64,000 bases of DNA. Source: Candidatus Aquirickettsiella gammari (GTDB lineage: Bacteria; Pseudomonadota; Gammaproteobacteria; Diplorickettsiales; Diplorickettsiaceae). The notes beneath the pieces were generated by a model. That model saw only the letters and a program-made list of their open reading frames with translations, had not been told where the DNA came from and did no database searches. Below are positions 45,455 to 54,574 of the stretch, piece by piece. Where the stretch lies: NCBI GenBank assembly GCA_002290645.2, contig NMOS02000004.1, forward strand, positions 37,544 to 101,543. Reading direction: 5' to 3'. Position 1 is the first letter of the stretch, and every line of letters starts with the position of its first letter. The translations under genes and the position numbers were made by a program.

Positions 45455-47428
45455 TTATTGAGTAGGTAATGCCGCCAAATCGGAAAGAAATAATATACCC
45501 ATCGGTGTTCCGGAAAAAACATGCACGGTAGGTGGCGTATTAAATACGTCTCTTAGTACGGATGAATATTGCAAACCCACTTGACCTAAACCAACAAACA
45601 CACGGTCGCGTGGACTTAAATTCAGCGTTTGATCAGTGGGATTAATAATAATCGCGCCGGCATAGGGTGACCCTGTATTCAAAAAGGATTGGCCATAACC
45701 TTGTATAAAAGCCGAAGCAAATAAAGTGCCATAACGTAGCCAATAATGGCTGTTGGTATAACTTGACAATGCCGTCCGCGCTGTCCCCTCGTCGATAGCC
45801 ACTGTATTGATAGTAATACTTTGCGATAGTTTAGGCAGATTTAAGGTATTAAAAGAAAGTAAAACTTTTTTACCTTGGTTGCTTAAACTCCCTATTAGGC
45901 GGCCACCTTTTAATTTACCTTGTACTATCTCTGCTATTACAGGGCCTGGTTCATCACTATTAACCGCTGTTAATAGTACCGCATATAGAATAGTCCCTGC
46001 TTTTACCAAAGGTGGCGCACCCTCGAGCTTAGCTTGGCCTGATAGGAGCAGCGGATTGCCGCCTAACTGATTGTCTCTCACCGCATTCCCAATCACGTAT
46101 TGCTGGCTTGGAGAGGCCCAAGCAGTAAATAATTGGCCGGCTTGTGTCCCCATCGAGGTTTGCATTTGTTGCTGCAACTGATCGGCTTTTTGTGTCGAAA
46201 GCTGCTTGGCTTGTCTATCTAAAATAGCTTGTAATTCTGGATTAGAATTATTAGCGCTTGCCGAAAGCAAGCTAATTGCTGTTTCTGGCTGCATGGGCAC
46301 ATTCGATAAAGGGACGTTATTTTTGGCTGGCGGGATAATACTCGCAACAAAATTAGCGTTGCCATCCTGAACCCGGCCTGAAGCCGTTAAGTTGCCTAAG
46401 GCCTTACCGGCTGCATCTCGCACAATGCCATCACTGCCAACGGTTCCAAATAAATGACCTTGCGGGTCATAAGCCAGTGTACCGGGTGCCGTTGCACCTA
46501 ATTTACCGATTATCTCATCATGCAAGCCGCGCACCCGTCCATCGCTATCTAATTTAGCGATGACTATTCCTTTGCTGTCACGCACGTTGCCATCATTACC
46601 GAGCGTACCCAACAATTTACCCTGATTGTCATAAACGGGTGTACCTGGAATAGCTAATTTTTTTTCATTGACTCCGGCCATATTGACGCCTGTCTTCGCG
46701 ATAACAGCGCCTTTGAGATTACGTACGATACCATCAGCCCCCACCTGGCCAAGCACACGACCTTGCGCATCCACAACTCTCCCATCTGGCGCTACTCTGC
46801 CAATTAAACGACCCGTCGCATCATAAACCACATCGCCCATCGCAGGAACAGCTGCACTACCCATAACCGTTCCATCTTTTGCACGAACTAAGCCATCCGG
46901 CCCTACTTGCCCTATCACTTGACCCTCGCTATTGCGTACCTTTCCGTCGGCACCTAAATGGCCGATAATGTTTCCTCGCAGATCATAAATGAGCGTTCCT
47001 GATTTGAGTTGACTCGGTTGTAGTAAGGGAATTACGGTAGATTTTGCGTAGCTATTACACGGTGAGCAAGCGCCATTTACGGGTAGCGACCCGTTTTGAT
47101 TTTGATCAAATTGATTGGTATCAAGTAAGGTGGGAATAGCGCTAGTACCATTTTTTTCGGCAATAGCAACTTGTTGAAGATTTTGCTGTGCTTGCAAACG
47201 CTGATAATCTGCTGAAGGTGACTTATCCAAGCCTCCCGGAATAGATTCAATATTAGGCGGTGAATCCTTCAATTGCACCGAAGTATCTGCCACCGGTTCT
47301 TTTTTATGCGAAAAATGCGTTATGCCGTATAAAAATCCGAACAAAAGGATGAAACCTGTCAACAAGATAATACTTCGCGTGCGGATATTTTTAAATAAAT
47401 TAGCTATATTTTGTAATTGAAGTTTCAT
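45455..47428 (-). CDS. icmE: Dot/Icm core protein IcmE/DotG, short form
   Basis: A 657-residue VirB10-like channel protein. One helix at about 19-38 anchors it in the inner membrane. Residues about 150-375 form a repeat region with GxVRDxxGxxIGxxGxDG-type units such as GQVGPDGLVRAKDG and GTVGSDGIVRDAAG, roughly 17-25 residues long. The C-terminal part (about 445-657) is the conserved VirB10/TrbI-type domain with GTILYAVLLTAVNSDEPGP. Legionella DotG is about 1048 residues; the difference is mainly fewer repeats. It lies 5 nt from icmK. Confidence 0.93.
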   Translation of the reverse strand: MKLQLQNIANLFKNIRTRSIILLTGFILLFGFLYGITHFSHKKEPVADTSVQLKDSPPNIESIPGGLDKSPSADYQRLQAQQNLQQVAIAEKNGTSAIPTLLDTNQFDQNQNGSLPVNGACSPCNSYAKSTVIPLLQPSQLKSGTLIYDLRGNIIGHLGADGKVRNSEGQVIGQVGPDGLVRAKDGTVMGSAAVPAMGDVVYDATGRLIGRVAPDGRVVDAQGRVLGQVGADGIVRNLKGAVIAKTGVNMAGVNEKKLAIPGTPVYDNQGKLLGTLGNDGNVRDSKGIVIAKLDSDGRVRGLHDEIIGKLGATAPGTLAYDPQGHLFGTVGSDGIVRDAAGKALGNLTASGRVQDGNANFVASIIPPAKNNVPLSNVPMQPETAISLLSASANNSNPELQAILDRQAKQLSTQKADQLQQQMQTSMGTQAGQLFTAWASPSQQYVIGNAVRDNQLGGNPLLLSGQAKLEGAPPLVKAGTILYAVLLTAVNSDEPGPVIAEIVQGKLKGGRLIGSLSNQGKKVLLSFNTLNLPKLSQSITINTVAIDEGTARTALSSYTNSHYWLRYGTLFASAFIQGYGQSFLNTGSPYAGAIIINPTDQTLNLSPRDRVFVGLGQVGLQYSSVLRDVFNTPPTVHVFSGTPMGILFLSDLAALPTQ

Positions 47429-47433
47429 AATAG

Positions 47434-48399
47434 TTAGAACCCTTCAACTTTTAATTGTATCGACTGGCCAGCGTCAAAACCTAAAATCAGCGGAGTTTTT
47501 GGCATTTCATAGGCCTTCATTCCATCTGGACTGGACATCGTTGCAATCCAAGCCGGTGAAATTAAGGTTAAACGGGTTCGTAAATAAATATGATTGCCAA
47601 CTAACCACGCTTGCGCGAGAGCGCCGGATATCTTTAATGGCTTGTTTCCCGCAGGCGCAACGCCTTCTAAAATATTTAGTAAGGCCGGATCAGCCGTTTG
47701 AGGTAAACTTCTGCCAAGTAATGCCTTTGCATTCGGACCGTTGCCGGTGATACGTAAATCCACGCGATAATCGACCGCTTTTTGTCCCGAAATCAATGTC
47801 ACCATGACCGGTGTTTCTAAACCACGTAATTGTATAGCCAAATTCCCTACGCTATAAAGGGAAGTCGCTTGTATCATCAGTAGATTACTTTTTTTATCCC
47901 ACTGAATATTAAAGGCTTGCGGATTACCGATATCATAGTTATCCACCGGCCAGGGTTGGCCGGTAGAATCAAGAAACGCAAGGGTAGTTACATAGCCTTC
48001 GGCTAAACGGATTACTGTCGGTGTGGCACCGGGTTCCAGTTTTACATATTGCGAAGAAATAGTCGGACGTGGTGGCGTCCCTGGCGTCGTTGCCGCGGCC
48101 GCTTGTGTTTGATTAAATAACTCTCGTAAACGCTTAATTTGTTCAGGCGTCATTGGCAACATCGTCTGTGTCATCGATCCAAAAGCCGCTTTATTGAGCG
48201 CTTGGATTGAAACAGAATCTTCTTTGGCCTTATCAGCCAAAGCAGCTGCCGAGGTTGAATTTGAAGATTGAGGCAAATTTTGTCGGTCTAAATTGGCTGC
48301 TTTGGCGTTTGTTAGCATAAAAAAACTGCATAAACCCAACAAGCTTAAAAAGCTAACTGCGCCTCTTATTGTTATTTTTTGAACGTATAAAAAATACAT
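47434..48399 (-). CDS. icmK: Dot/Icm outer-membrane protein IcmK/DotH
   Basis: DotH is a VirB9-like ring protein of the outer-membrane core complex. The 321-residue protein has a signal peptide (about 1-34, ending NAKA). It has a Pro/Gln/Ala-rich linker and a C-terminal beta domain with VIRLAEGYVTTLAFLDSTG and the segment LDSTGQPWPVDNYDIGNP, both DotH hallmarks. It is just downstream of icmL and upstream of icmE. Confidence 0.93.
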   Translation of the reverse strand: MYFLYVQKITIRGAVSFLSLLGLCSFFMLTNAKAANLDRQNLPQSSNSTSAAALADKAKEDSVSIQALNKAAFGSMTQTMLPMTPEQIKRLRELFNQTQAAAATTPGTPPRPTISSQYVKLEPGATPTVIRLAEGYVTTLAFLDSTGQPWPVDNYDIGNPQAFNIQWDKKSNLLMIQATSLYSVGNLAIQLRGLETPVMVTLISGQKAVDYRVDLRITGNGPNAKALLGRSLPQTADPALLNILEGVAPAGNKPLKISGALAQAWLVGNHIYLRTRLTLISPAWIATMSSPDGMKAYEMPKTPLILGFDAGQSIQLKVEGF

Positions 48400-48406
48400 A
48401 ACTTAA

Positions 48407-49045
48407 TTAACCGGTAATACCGCCGCCTCCCGATACAATAAATTGCGCAATCCCGATACCACGAGGTGAGGTTAAGGTCGAAATCCGAACAATAAGTAGC
48501 GTGACGGTTACGGATTGCTGCGAGAATTGGCTGGCGCTTTGAAAGGTAATCAACATAGGAATTTGCACTTTCCAGGTATAACGCCCGGCTAAAATCCCTT
48601 GCTCCAATATAACCGGAACACCGGTTGCAACAGCAGAAACAATTAATTTTTTGCTAATAACCGCTTGTAAATTATTTGAATTTTTTATGGCGGTAAAAAA
48701 CATTTGTTTACCTTCCGGGGTAAAATAATCAGCCGCTTGCTGTAATGCCTGACGGTAGTTAACAAAATTATAACTATATGCGGCAGCAGCGGCTGTATTA
48801 GACCATTCTAATATAGCCGAGTTACTTAAATTGGGTTGTGAAAAAGGAACCAAGGGTGCCAGACGACCATCACTACTTGTTGCAAAATAACGTGGCGCAG
48901 GCGGATGCGCTACGATATAAAATAAAGCCGCCACTAAAACCAATAGAATAAAAAAACTAAGTAATAATGCAGCAACAATCTTTCTATAATTATCCCGATA
49001 AAATTCGTTACGTAATTTAACGACTTGCAGGGCATCATCTTTCAT
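48407..49045 (-). CDS. icmL: Dot/Icm protein IcmL/DotI
   Basis: DotI is an inner-membrane protein with a VirB8-like periplasmic domain. The 212 residues comprise a short cytoplasmic N-terminus with VVKLRNEFYRDNYRK, a helix at about 23-46, the conserved HPPAPRYFATSSDGRLAPL after it, and a beta/alpha domain to the end. It is preceded 33 nt upstream by icmM, which resembles its N-terminal third. Confidence 0.93.
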   Translation of the reverse strand: MKDDALQVVKLRNEFYRDNYRKIVAALLLSFFILLVLVAALFYIVAHPPAPRYFATSSDGRLAPLVPFSQPNLSNSAILEWSNTAAAAAYSYNFVNYRQALQQAADYFTPEGKQMFFTAIKNSNNLQAVISKKLIVSAVATGVPVILEQGILAGRYTWKVQIPMLITFQSASQFSQQSVTVTLLIVRISTLTSPRGIGIAQFIVSGGGGITG

Positions 49046-49078
49046 TGTTATCTCAATCTTAAAATTATTTTTATTTAT

Positions 49079-49312
49079 TTAAGGTGCTGTACGCGAATAA
49101 TTAACTGAATCAACAGCAACTAAACGGGTCAATTTTCCATCTTGAGCACTTGCAAAAAAATCCGGTGTAGGTGAATAAATAGTTAAATAAATAACAATTC
49201 CGCTTACTAATAAAATAATAAACAACACCAGCAACAAGCCCACACAAACACGGTTATAGTTATCTCGATAAAAACCTTTACGTGATTTAAGCTGCTCAAT
49301 CCGGTTTCCCAC
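49079..49312 (-). CDS. icmM: Dot/Icm protein IcmM/DotJ
   Basis: A 77-residue protein made of a short cytoplasmic segment (KSRKGFYRDNYNRV), one helix (about 22-46) and SPTPDFFASAQDGKLTRLV, parallel to the beginning of IcmL. DotJ is known as a DotI-like protein without the periplasmic domain that forms hetero-complexes with DotI. Only 33 nt separate its stop from icmL, leaving no room for a lost C-terminal domain, so it is a natural short protein rather than a truncated second icmL. Confidence 0.82.
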   Translation of the reverse strand: MGNRIEQLKSRKGFYRDNYNRVCVGLLLVLFIILLVSGIVIYLTIYSPTPDFFASAQDGKLTRLVAVDSVNYSRTAP

Positions 49313-49484
49313 CTTACCCCTCTTTGTTAATCCGGTCTTATTTTAGCGAACTATAACCTAATATTATAGAGAAAAGCTAGTTTTAATAAATAATTTAATT
49401 TTTCAAAAGAACCTCTTTGTCGGGTGATTTATCCCCCTATTTTGCAATTTTTATTCCCCAAAAAACCCGGCCGTCCATTTCGCA

Positions 49485-50015
49485 TTAGTCGCTATCTTCT
49501 GTATGTAAATGGCGGGTTCTTATCTCTATACAAAAGATCTGCACTGGATCCTGAACAAATCGCCCCCCCTTACGACAAGCTTGATGAGGGCTATCCCATG
49601 CCCTGGCCACAATAAGGCGGGTATTTAAACCTTGCTGAAGAAGATATTCTTCAATAGCGCGCGCTTGAAGTTGAGCTAAATCGGTCGTTTGCTGTTGCAA
49701 ATCAGCGGAGGGAGTATACGCCAATACCTCAATACCCAAATTTTTTTGCTGGTTAAGCAAGGTGACAATCTGACCTAATACAGGGTAAGCACTCACTTTT
49801 AAGTGCATTGTGTTTTGAATAAAAAACCGCCGTTGTGGAAGAATCAATCTCAATTCGTCACCTACTTGTACTCTACGCACTCCGCCTGCGTTGAGACTAT
49901 TTAACAAATCTTCCTGCTGTAGCGAAGGATCCGGCACAGCGGGTGAAATCGATTCAGTACTAGCACAGCCGGAAATCAATAAACATAAAAAAATAGATAA
50001 AAGACGGTAATTCAT
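49485..50015 (-). CDS. icmN: Dot/Icm lipoprotein IcmN/DotK
   Basis: A 176-residue lipoprotein: signal with lipobox LISGC (Cys17). The mature part has an OmpA-like domain (about 65-170) with LGIEVLAYTPSADLQQQTTDLAQ and RAIEEYLLQQG, which may contact peptidoglycan. It is between icmO and icmM, the conserved place of dotK. A 172-nt gap after it, before icmM, has no gene and may hold a promoter. Confidence 0.9.
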   Translation of the reverse strand: MNYRLLSIFLCLLISGCASTESISPAVPDPSLQQEDLLNSLNAGGVRRVQVGDELRLILPQRRFFIQNTMHLKVSAYPVLGQIVTLLNQQKNLGIEVLAYTPSADLQQQTTDLAQLQARAIEEYLLQQGLNTRLIVARAWDSPHQACRKGGRFVQDPVQIFCIEIRTRHLHTEDSD

Positions 50016-50045
50016 AAGCTAATAACCCAGTAATTGATTTTATTT

Positions 50046-52403
50046 TTACTCGCTCAGGATTGATTCACGTTCCTTTTTAATCGCTAATAGTAATTTATTA
50101 AGCTCCTCAGTCAGCTCTGCAGCGGATAAGACATGAGAGACAAGCGGTGGATAATGCGTCGCCAAGGCCATATCTTTTATAATCTCAGCGGCAATGCTAT
50201 TGGCATGTTTTTCAAATTTACCCGACACCTTTTCTATGACAGCGAGTTGTCCTTGGGTGGCCTTGGCTTGCAAAAAGGCCGCATTAAATTGATCCGCTTG
50301 TTCGACCAACAGGCATTGCTGTAATTTAGCTGTCACGGTAAGCGGAGCAAATATATTCAATTCATTGGCTGGCAAGGATAGCTCTTCACCGAACTCAATG
50401 TCTTGTTGCGGATTTTCTGTAACAGGTTGGTGCAACGCTAATAAGGCGGGCATAGCCGCTGCAATAGGACTTAGTTTCGCGTGCGCCAAAAAGCTTTGCT
50501 GCAAAGTCGTAATCAACCCCGATTCATCTAATTTATTAAGAGAAAATTGCGCTTTCTCAGTCACTTTACGAAAATTTTGCAAGCGCGATTGCAAATCTAA
50601 CAAGAAACGATTACTGGGCAAACCTACTTTCAAGAACTGATTAAGCCGCATTCTTGCGACCGGGGTAGGATTGGCATAAAATAATTGGGCGCGAATAATC
50701 TTAGATTTAAACAAGATATGCGCTTCCCCTTCACGTTGTTCTTTTAAATCCAGCAAGTCAATACGGGCGCGCTTTTCTGAAGAAGCACTACGCGTATCGG
50801 CGTAATTATTCAGCACACTTTCAGCCCGTGTTTGAAAAGCATCTACCTTAGTGACCCAAGCCTCACCGGCACTTTTAGAGAAAAAGTCCCAGGTTTCTAA
50901 GGGATCTTCCAATTTCATGCACAGCTTAATGTTACAGTTAGCCCCTATCGATGCTGCCTCTTCTTTAGAAGCTTTTTGAAAAGCAGGTAAGTCTTGACCG
51001 GCAAAAACAATCGAAAAACCCAAAGACCTGGCTTGTGCAGGAACCACGGCAAATCCGGGTACGGCATAATAGCCATATTCATCGAGCACACATAAATAAG
51101 GTGTTAAGGCATTGGTAGGTTTGCGCTCTATGATATCACGATAATCACCTTCAACTTCTTCTCCCAAACCTGCTGCCAACATGGCTTTTAAGGAGGCAAT
51201 AATCACCTTACCTAAATTGGACAACTCATCCGGCGACTTTTCAAATGCAGGCAATAACACTAACAGAATGCGACGATTCAATACCACATCTTTTAAATCA
51301 ACCTCCGCCAAATTAGTCCGTAAAATGTGGCCGTAAGTATCGGCTAGGGAGCCAAACACGCGCGTTAACTGCATGGTAATAAAACCGTGCTGCTCTAACA
51401 CCTGTGAGACTTGCTTACCTTTTTTAGATTTATCATACCCTGGCAAATTGATCAGATAGTTCGTGATGGGCTCTAAAACAACCTCTGGCACCTCCATCAA
51501 ACTCAAAGGCTCTTGACCGTCGCGTGGGAAAATTTTATCGACGACGATATTTTCTACGCGCGTCAACTCAAAATAGTTACGTACGACGTTAACATCCAGT
51601 AAAATTCCACCTTGATCGCGGATATATACCAGCAGTTTCATTAAGGCTTCGACGAATACGATAGCCCGTCCCTTCCACATATCCCCATCGGGTGTATTGC
51701 TACTACTATCCATTAAGCTAACGATTAATTGCGATAACATACTCGAAGAACCATTGGCAAAAGGGTTCATCGTGTTAGACAAACGTTTTTCTTGAGGTCC
51801 GACAATATCACGCGCACCGGTCATAAAATTGACTACCAGGATATCGTCTTCACGTCCCATGGATCGCGCCATGGAAAAAATCTTAGCGAATAAGCTATTA
51901 TCGCCCTTACCATCGACATAAATAAATCCACTACCCTGCACTAAGGCATTAAAAGCCAGTGATATCAAGGCTTCGGTTTTACCACTGCCGGTAGAACCGA
52001 AGATCAAACAATGTGTGCGCATGTCGTCATTACTAAACCACAATTCTTCGCCGGTCGATATTTCGTTACCAAATAAACAGATACCCCGTGCTTTTTGCGG
52101 TTTATTACTTCCTGCTTTTAAATCGTTATAGTCTAATTTTTGTGAGCGTTGCGGCATACGAAAGGGCAAATTCGTTTTACGTGTATAGGCGTAAATAAAG
52201 GAGGCTATTCCGAGCAAGAAAATAACATCGGCTATGGCTGGGATAAAAAAAGCACCGGAAGCAAAACCGACTAATAGAATAGTAACCGCCTGAGGATTTT
52301 TGAAAAAGTCGATAAAACGCTGTGACAGCACGCGCGTATCACGTAATAATCGACGGGGATCCTGCTCATGTTTTTGTTCTAAACCACGTGCTATAACTGC
52401 CAT
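50046..52403 (-). CDS. icmO: Type IV coupling protein IcmO/DotL
   Basis: DotL is the inner-membrane ATPase that receives substrates. The 785-residue protein is the same size as Legionella DotL. Two N-terminal helices lie at about 38-73. Walker A GSTGSGKT is at 136-143 and the Walker B-like LDEYGYY near residue 440. The C-terminal 200 residues are helical, the part that binds the IcmSW and LvgA adaptors in Legionella. It is preceded by a 127-nt gap after icmP that may hold its own promoter. Confidence 0.95.
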   Translation of the reverse strand: MAVIARGLEQKHEQDPRRLLRDTRVLSQRFIDFFKNPQAVTILLVGFASGAFFIPAIADVIFLLGIASFIYAYTRKTNLPFRMPQRSQKLDYNDLKAGSNKPQKARGICLFGNEISTGEELWFSNDDMRTHCLIFGSTGSGKTEALISLAFNALVQGSGFIYVDGKGDNSLFAKIFSMARSMGREDDILVVNFMTGARDIVGPQEKRLSNTMNPFANGSSSMLSQLIVSLMDSSSNTPDGDMWKGRAIVFVEALMKLLVYIRDQGGILLDVNVVRNYFELTRVENIVVDKIFPRDGQEPLSLMEVPEVVLEPITNYLINLPGYDKSKKGKQVSQVLEQHGFITMQLTRVFGSLADTYGHILRTNLAEVDLKDVVLNRRILLVLLPAFEKSPDELSNLGKVIIASLKAMLAAGLGEEVEGDYRDIIERKPTNALTPYLCVLDEYGYYAVPGFAVVPAQARSLGFSIVFAGQDLPAFQKASKEEAASIGANCNIKLCMKLEDPLETWDFFSKSAGEAWVTKVDAFQTRAESVLNNYADTRSASSEKRARIDLLDLKEQREGEAHILFKSKIIRAQLFYANPTPVARMRLNQFLKVGLPSNRFLLDLQSRLQNFRKVTEKAQFSLNKLDESGLITTLQQSFLAHAKLSPIAAAMPALLALHQPVTENPQQDIEFGEELSLPANELNIFAPLTVTAKLQQCLLVEQADQFNAAFLQAKATQGQLAVIEKVSGKFEKHANSIAAEIIKDMALATHYPPLVSHVLSAAELTEELNKLLLAIKKERESILSE

Positions 52404-52530
52404 AAAGCGTTCAATCTAATTTATAATTTTATAGGGTAAAAATTTCCTAAAACATCGTGCCTAAAAACAACCCAAGCCTAATTTTTTAGACTTATTATCT
52501 AAGATCATGGCTTACATTGTTCAAAATCAA

Positions 52531-53658
52531 CTAAGTTGCTTGCGAATCAGGGATATAAAGAATGTCCTTAATAGCCGCTTCCAAACCATTAACCGCTTCT
52601 TCTACCATAGGAACCATCAAGCGTCTGCCCATGATACACTCCACATTCCAATGTGCAAATGGACCACTCACTTCAGCGAATGCGGTTTGACGCCCTACTG
52701 AATTTAACATAAACCAAAGTAATCTATCCTTAGGCTTTAACCATAAAAAATCGGCTGTCGCTAGGACCCCTTCTTTTCTGGCTAATACGAGCAGTGACGC
52801 CATCACCGTCAGTACATAGGCATGGCTATGTACCACTCGATGAACGAGTTTATTATTTTTGTGTTTTTCTAATAAGACATCAACACCTGAGAAATTAAGC
52901 CGCCCCGTTGTGCTCGATTCAGCAATTTGTAAGAGTAGCTTCAGAGCACCCTCTCGATCTTGGTTGATGCGTGCCGAAAAAACAGCAAATAAAGCTTTAG
53001 TCGCTGGTGTTAGATAGTCCACCCCTTGCCAATATTCACCACATTGCAACACAAAAACATGATGTGCTGCCTCTCGTTTAACACTCACAGTAATTTGATG
53101 GCTAATCTTTGCGGCCATGGTCATGGCCGGAACCGCTTTTTCCTCCTGTAATAATCGATATTTTTTGGCAAATTGCATAGGCGATAAAGCCATCGCCCAA
53201 GGACCTTTATCGATATCTTGTTTGACTAAATCAAGTTTGATGACTGGAGAAATCTGTGGCCAATTTTTCCTTTCTGCCTCGGCCAAGGAGTCCATGCTAT
53301 AAAATTTTTTAAACTGTAAATTAATATGGCTAAAATAAATAACCACCGCCAAGACCAGTAGCAAAAAAATTATCGGATAGCGCAAATAACTACCCACCTC
53401 TCGACTAACATCCAAAAGCTGCGTGAAAGCAACCTCGGCAGGATGCAATTGTTTTATACTACTAGCCAATTGCGCCGTGGTAGGGAGTACGAAGGAAATT
53501 AAACGTGCCTCAAAAAATTTAATCTGTAACAAAAATGACACAATTTGGGTGTGGAAAAAGGCCCAAATCAACCAACCGGCAAGAAAAATGCAAAGCACTA
53601 TCCACAGCGGAGCCAGTGAATTATCGCCAGATTGTTGTTGTTGTGCAGGAGCAGCCAT
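52531..53658 (-). CDS. icmP: Coupling-complex protein IcmP/DotM
   Basis: A 375-residue inner-membrane protein of the DotL coupling complex. Helices are at about 17-37 and 93-112. The large cytoplasmic domain carries GPWAMALSPMQFAKKYRLL, HHVFVLQCGEYW and, near the end, KDRLLWFMLNSVGRQTAFAEVSGPFAHW, typical of DotM. In Legionella DotM a basic patch in this domain binds Glu-rich effector signals. The order icmQ-P-O is conserved. Confidence 0.93.
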   Translation of the reverse strand: MAAPAQQQQSGDNSLAPLWIVLCIFLAGWLIWAFFHTQIVSFLLQIKFFEARLISFVLPTTAQLASSIKQLHPAEVAFTQLLDVSREVGSYLRYPIIFLLLVLAVVIYFSHINLQFKKFYSMDSLAEAERKNWPQISPVIKLDLVKQDIDKGPWAMALSPMQFAKKYRLLQEEKAVPAMTMAAKISHQITVSVKREAAHHVFVLQCGEYWQGVDYLTPATKALFAVFSARINQDREGALKLLLQIAESSTTGRLNFSGVDVLLEKHKNNKLVHRVVHSHAYVLTVMASLLVLARKEGVLATADFLWLKPKDRLLWFMLNSVGRQTAFAEVSGPFAHWNVECIMGRRLMVPMVEEAVNGLEAAIKDILYIPDSQAT

Positions 53659-53706
53659 AATAAATTATTTTTTGTTATTCTCGCACAAAGCTTTTTACGA
53701 GCCTGT

Positions 53707-54276
53707 TCAATTTTGCTTAACTAAGAAATTTCTGAGTAATTTATAGTGTCCCGTCGCATGGACTAAACGTATAATATTCTTAAGTTGTATCGCTGTTTCA
53801 TTCAAGCGAATCAGCTGTCGACCCTCGCGATCCGTGCGCGCTTGTTCCTCTGAATCGGTGATAATTGCATCCGAGCTTACTTTAACCACCACATAAGCAT
53901 TGTTCAAATTTCTATCCGTTAAACGAATAGCGGCTTGCACATCAGCCTCATTTCTATAAATAGCTCGCCCCATCGTATACCTGACTAAGGAGACAACCAC
54001 TTCCCGCCATTTATGTAAATTGCCACCTTGCGATTGATAAAGCGCAATATAAACCTCGGTACTTTCGCCGCTGTTATCGCTTAATAAGTCGCTCGCTAGT
54101 TGCGTATCGTGCTGCTCTAAACCTATTTTAGCCACAAAGTTATCACGCAACTCTTCTAGCTTTTTTTTAATTCCTTTTAGGAATAAATTCGCCTGCCAAG
54201 GACCGGCTTCAATCCCTTCATCCAATATTTTCTTTATTTCTAAAGCAATCTTAAGTTCCTGCTCAGTATGAAGCAT
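53707..54276 (-). CDS. icmQ: Dot/Icm protein IcmQ
   Basis: A 189-residue cytoplasmic protein. The N-terminal helical part (1-60) is where IcmR binds in Legionella. The C-terminal part, with EVYIALYQSQGGNLHKWREVV, MGRAIYRNEADVQAAI and NNAYVVVKV, is the NAD-binding, ADP-ribosyltransferase-like domain described for IcmQ. It is 20 nt downstream of the small 72-residue gene and upstream of icmP. Confidence 0.9.
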   Translation of the reverse strand: MLHTEQELKIALEIKKILDEGIEAGPWQANLFLKGIKKKLEELRDNFVAKIGLEQHDTQLASDLLSDNSGESTEVYIALYQSQGGNLHKWREVVVSLVRYTMGRAIYRNEADVQAAIRLTDRNLNNAYVVVKVSSDAIITDSEEQARTDREGRQLIRLNETAIQLKNIIRLVHATGHYKLLRNFLVKQN

Positions 54277-54296
54277 ATTGACTAGGCCTCAAGAGA

Positions 54297-54515
54297 TCAA
54301 CCACAGTGCAAAATTTGCTTAGATTCACGAACAGCAGCTTCAATTCCATCCCGCATCGTGTCTAAACAATTAGCAGCCACGTTCAATGTAGTATTTTGTG
54401 GTATTTTTTCACACGCATTGCTAACGTGGTTACTTAAATATTGCAAGCCTCCTAACGTGATTAACACAACGTCACTAAAATCACTATCTATTCTTTTACC
54501 ACTAGAAAAAATCAT
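54297..54515 (-). CDS. Unknown 72-residue protein in the icmR position, candidate IcmR functional equivalent
   Basis: It has no similarity I recognise to IcmR, IcmS or IcmT. The product is small, likely helical (VVLITLGGLQYLSNHVSNACEK, then ANCLDTMRDGIEAAV), with three Cys. It lies directly before icmQ (20-nt gap) on the same strand, where Legionella has icmR and where other Legionellales have hypervariable proteins (the FIR family) that bind IcmQ. An AAGGA ribosome binding site lies 12 nt before the ATG. The FIR call rests on position, size and predicted helix only. Confidence 0.55.
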   Translation of the reverse strand: MIFSSGKRIDSDFSDVVLITLGGLQYLSNHVSNACEKIPQNTTLNVAANCLDTMRDGIEAAVRESKQILHCG

Positions 54516-54574
54516 GGTTAAACTGGATCCTTAATTTTTAGATTGCTACCCTTTATTCTTCACTGCAAACCAAG

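Noticed and set aside
49079..49312. Truncated second icmL copy
   Set aside because: Only 33 nt lie before icmL, with no remnant of a periplasmic domain, and the length matches DotJ.
49424..49615. 63-codon plus-strand frame at the 3' end of icmN
   Set aside because: Mostly antisense to icmN, with no start signal or motif.
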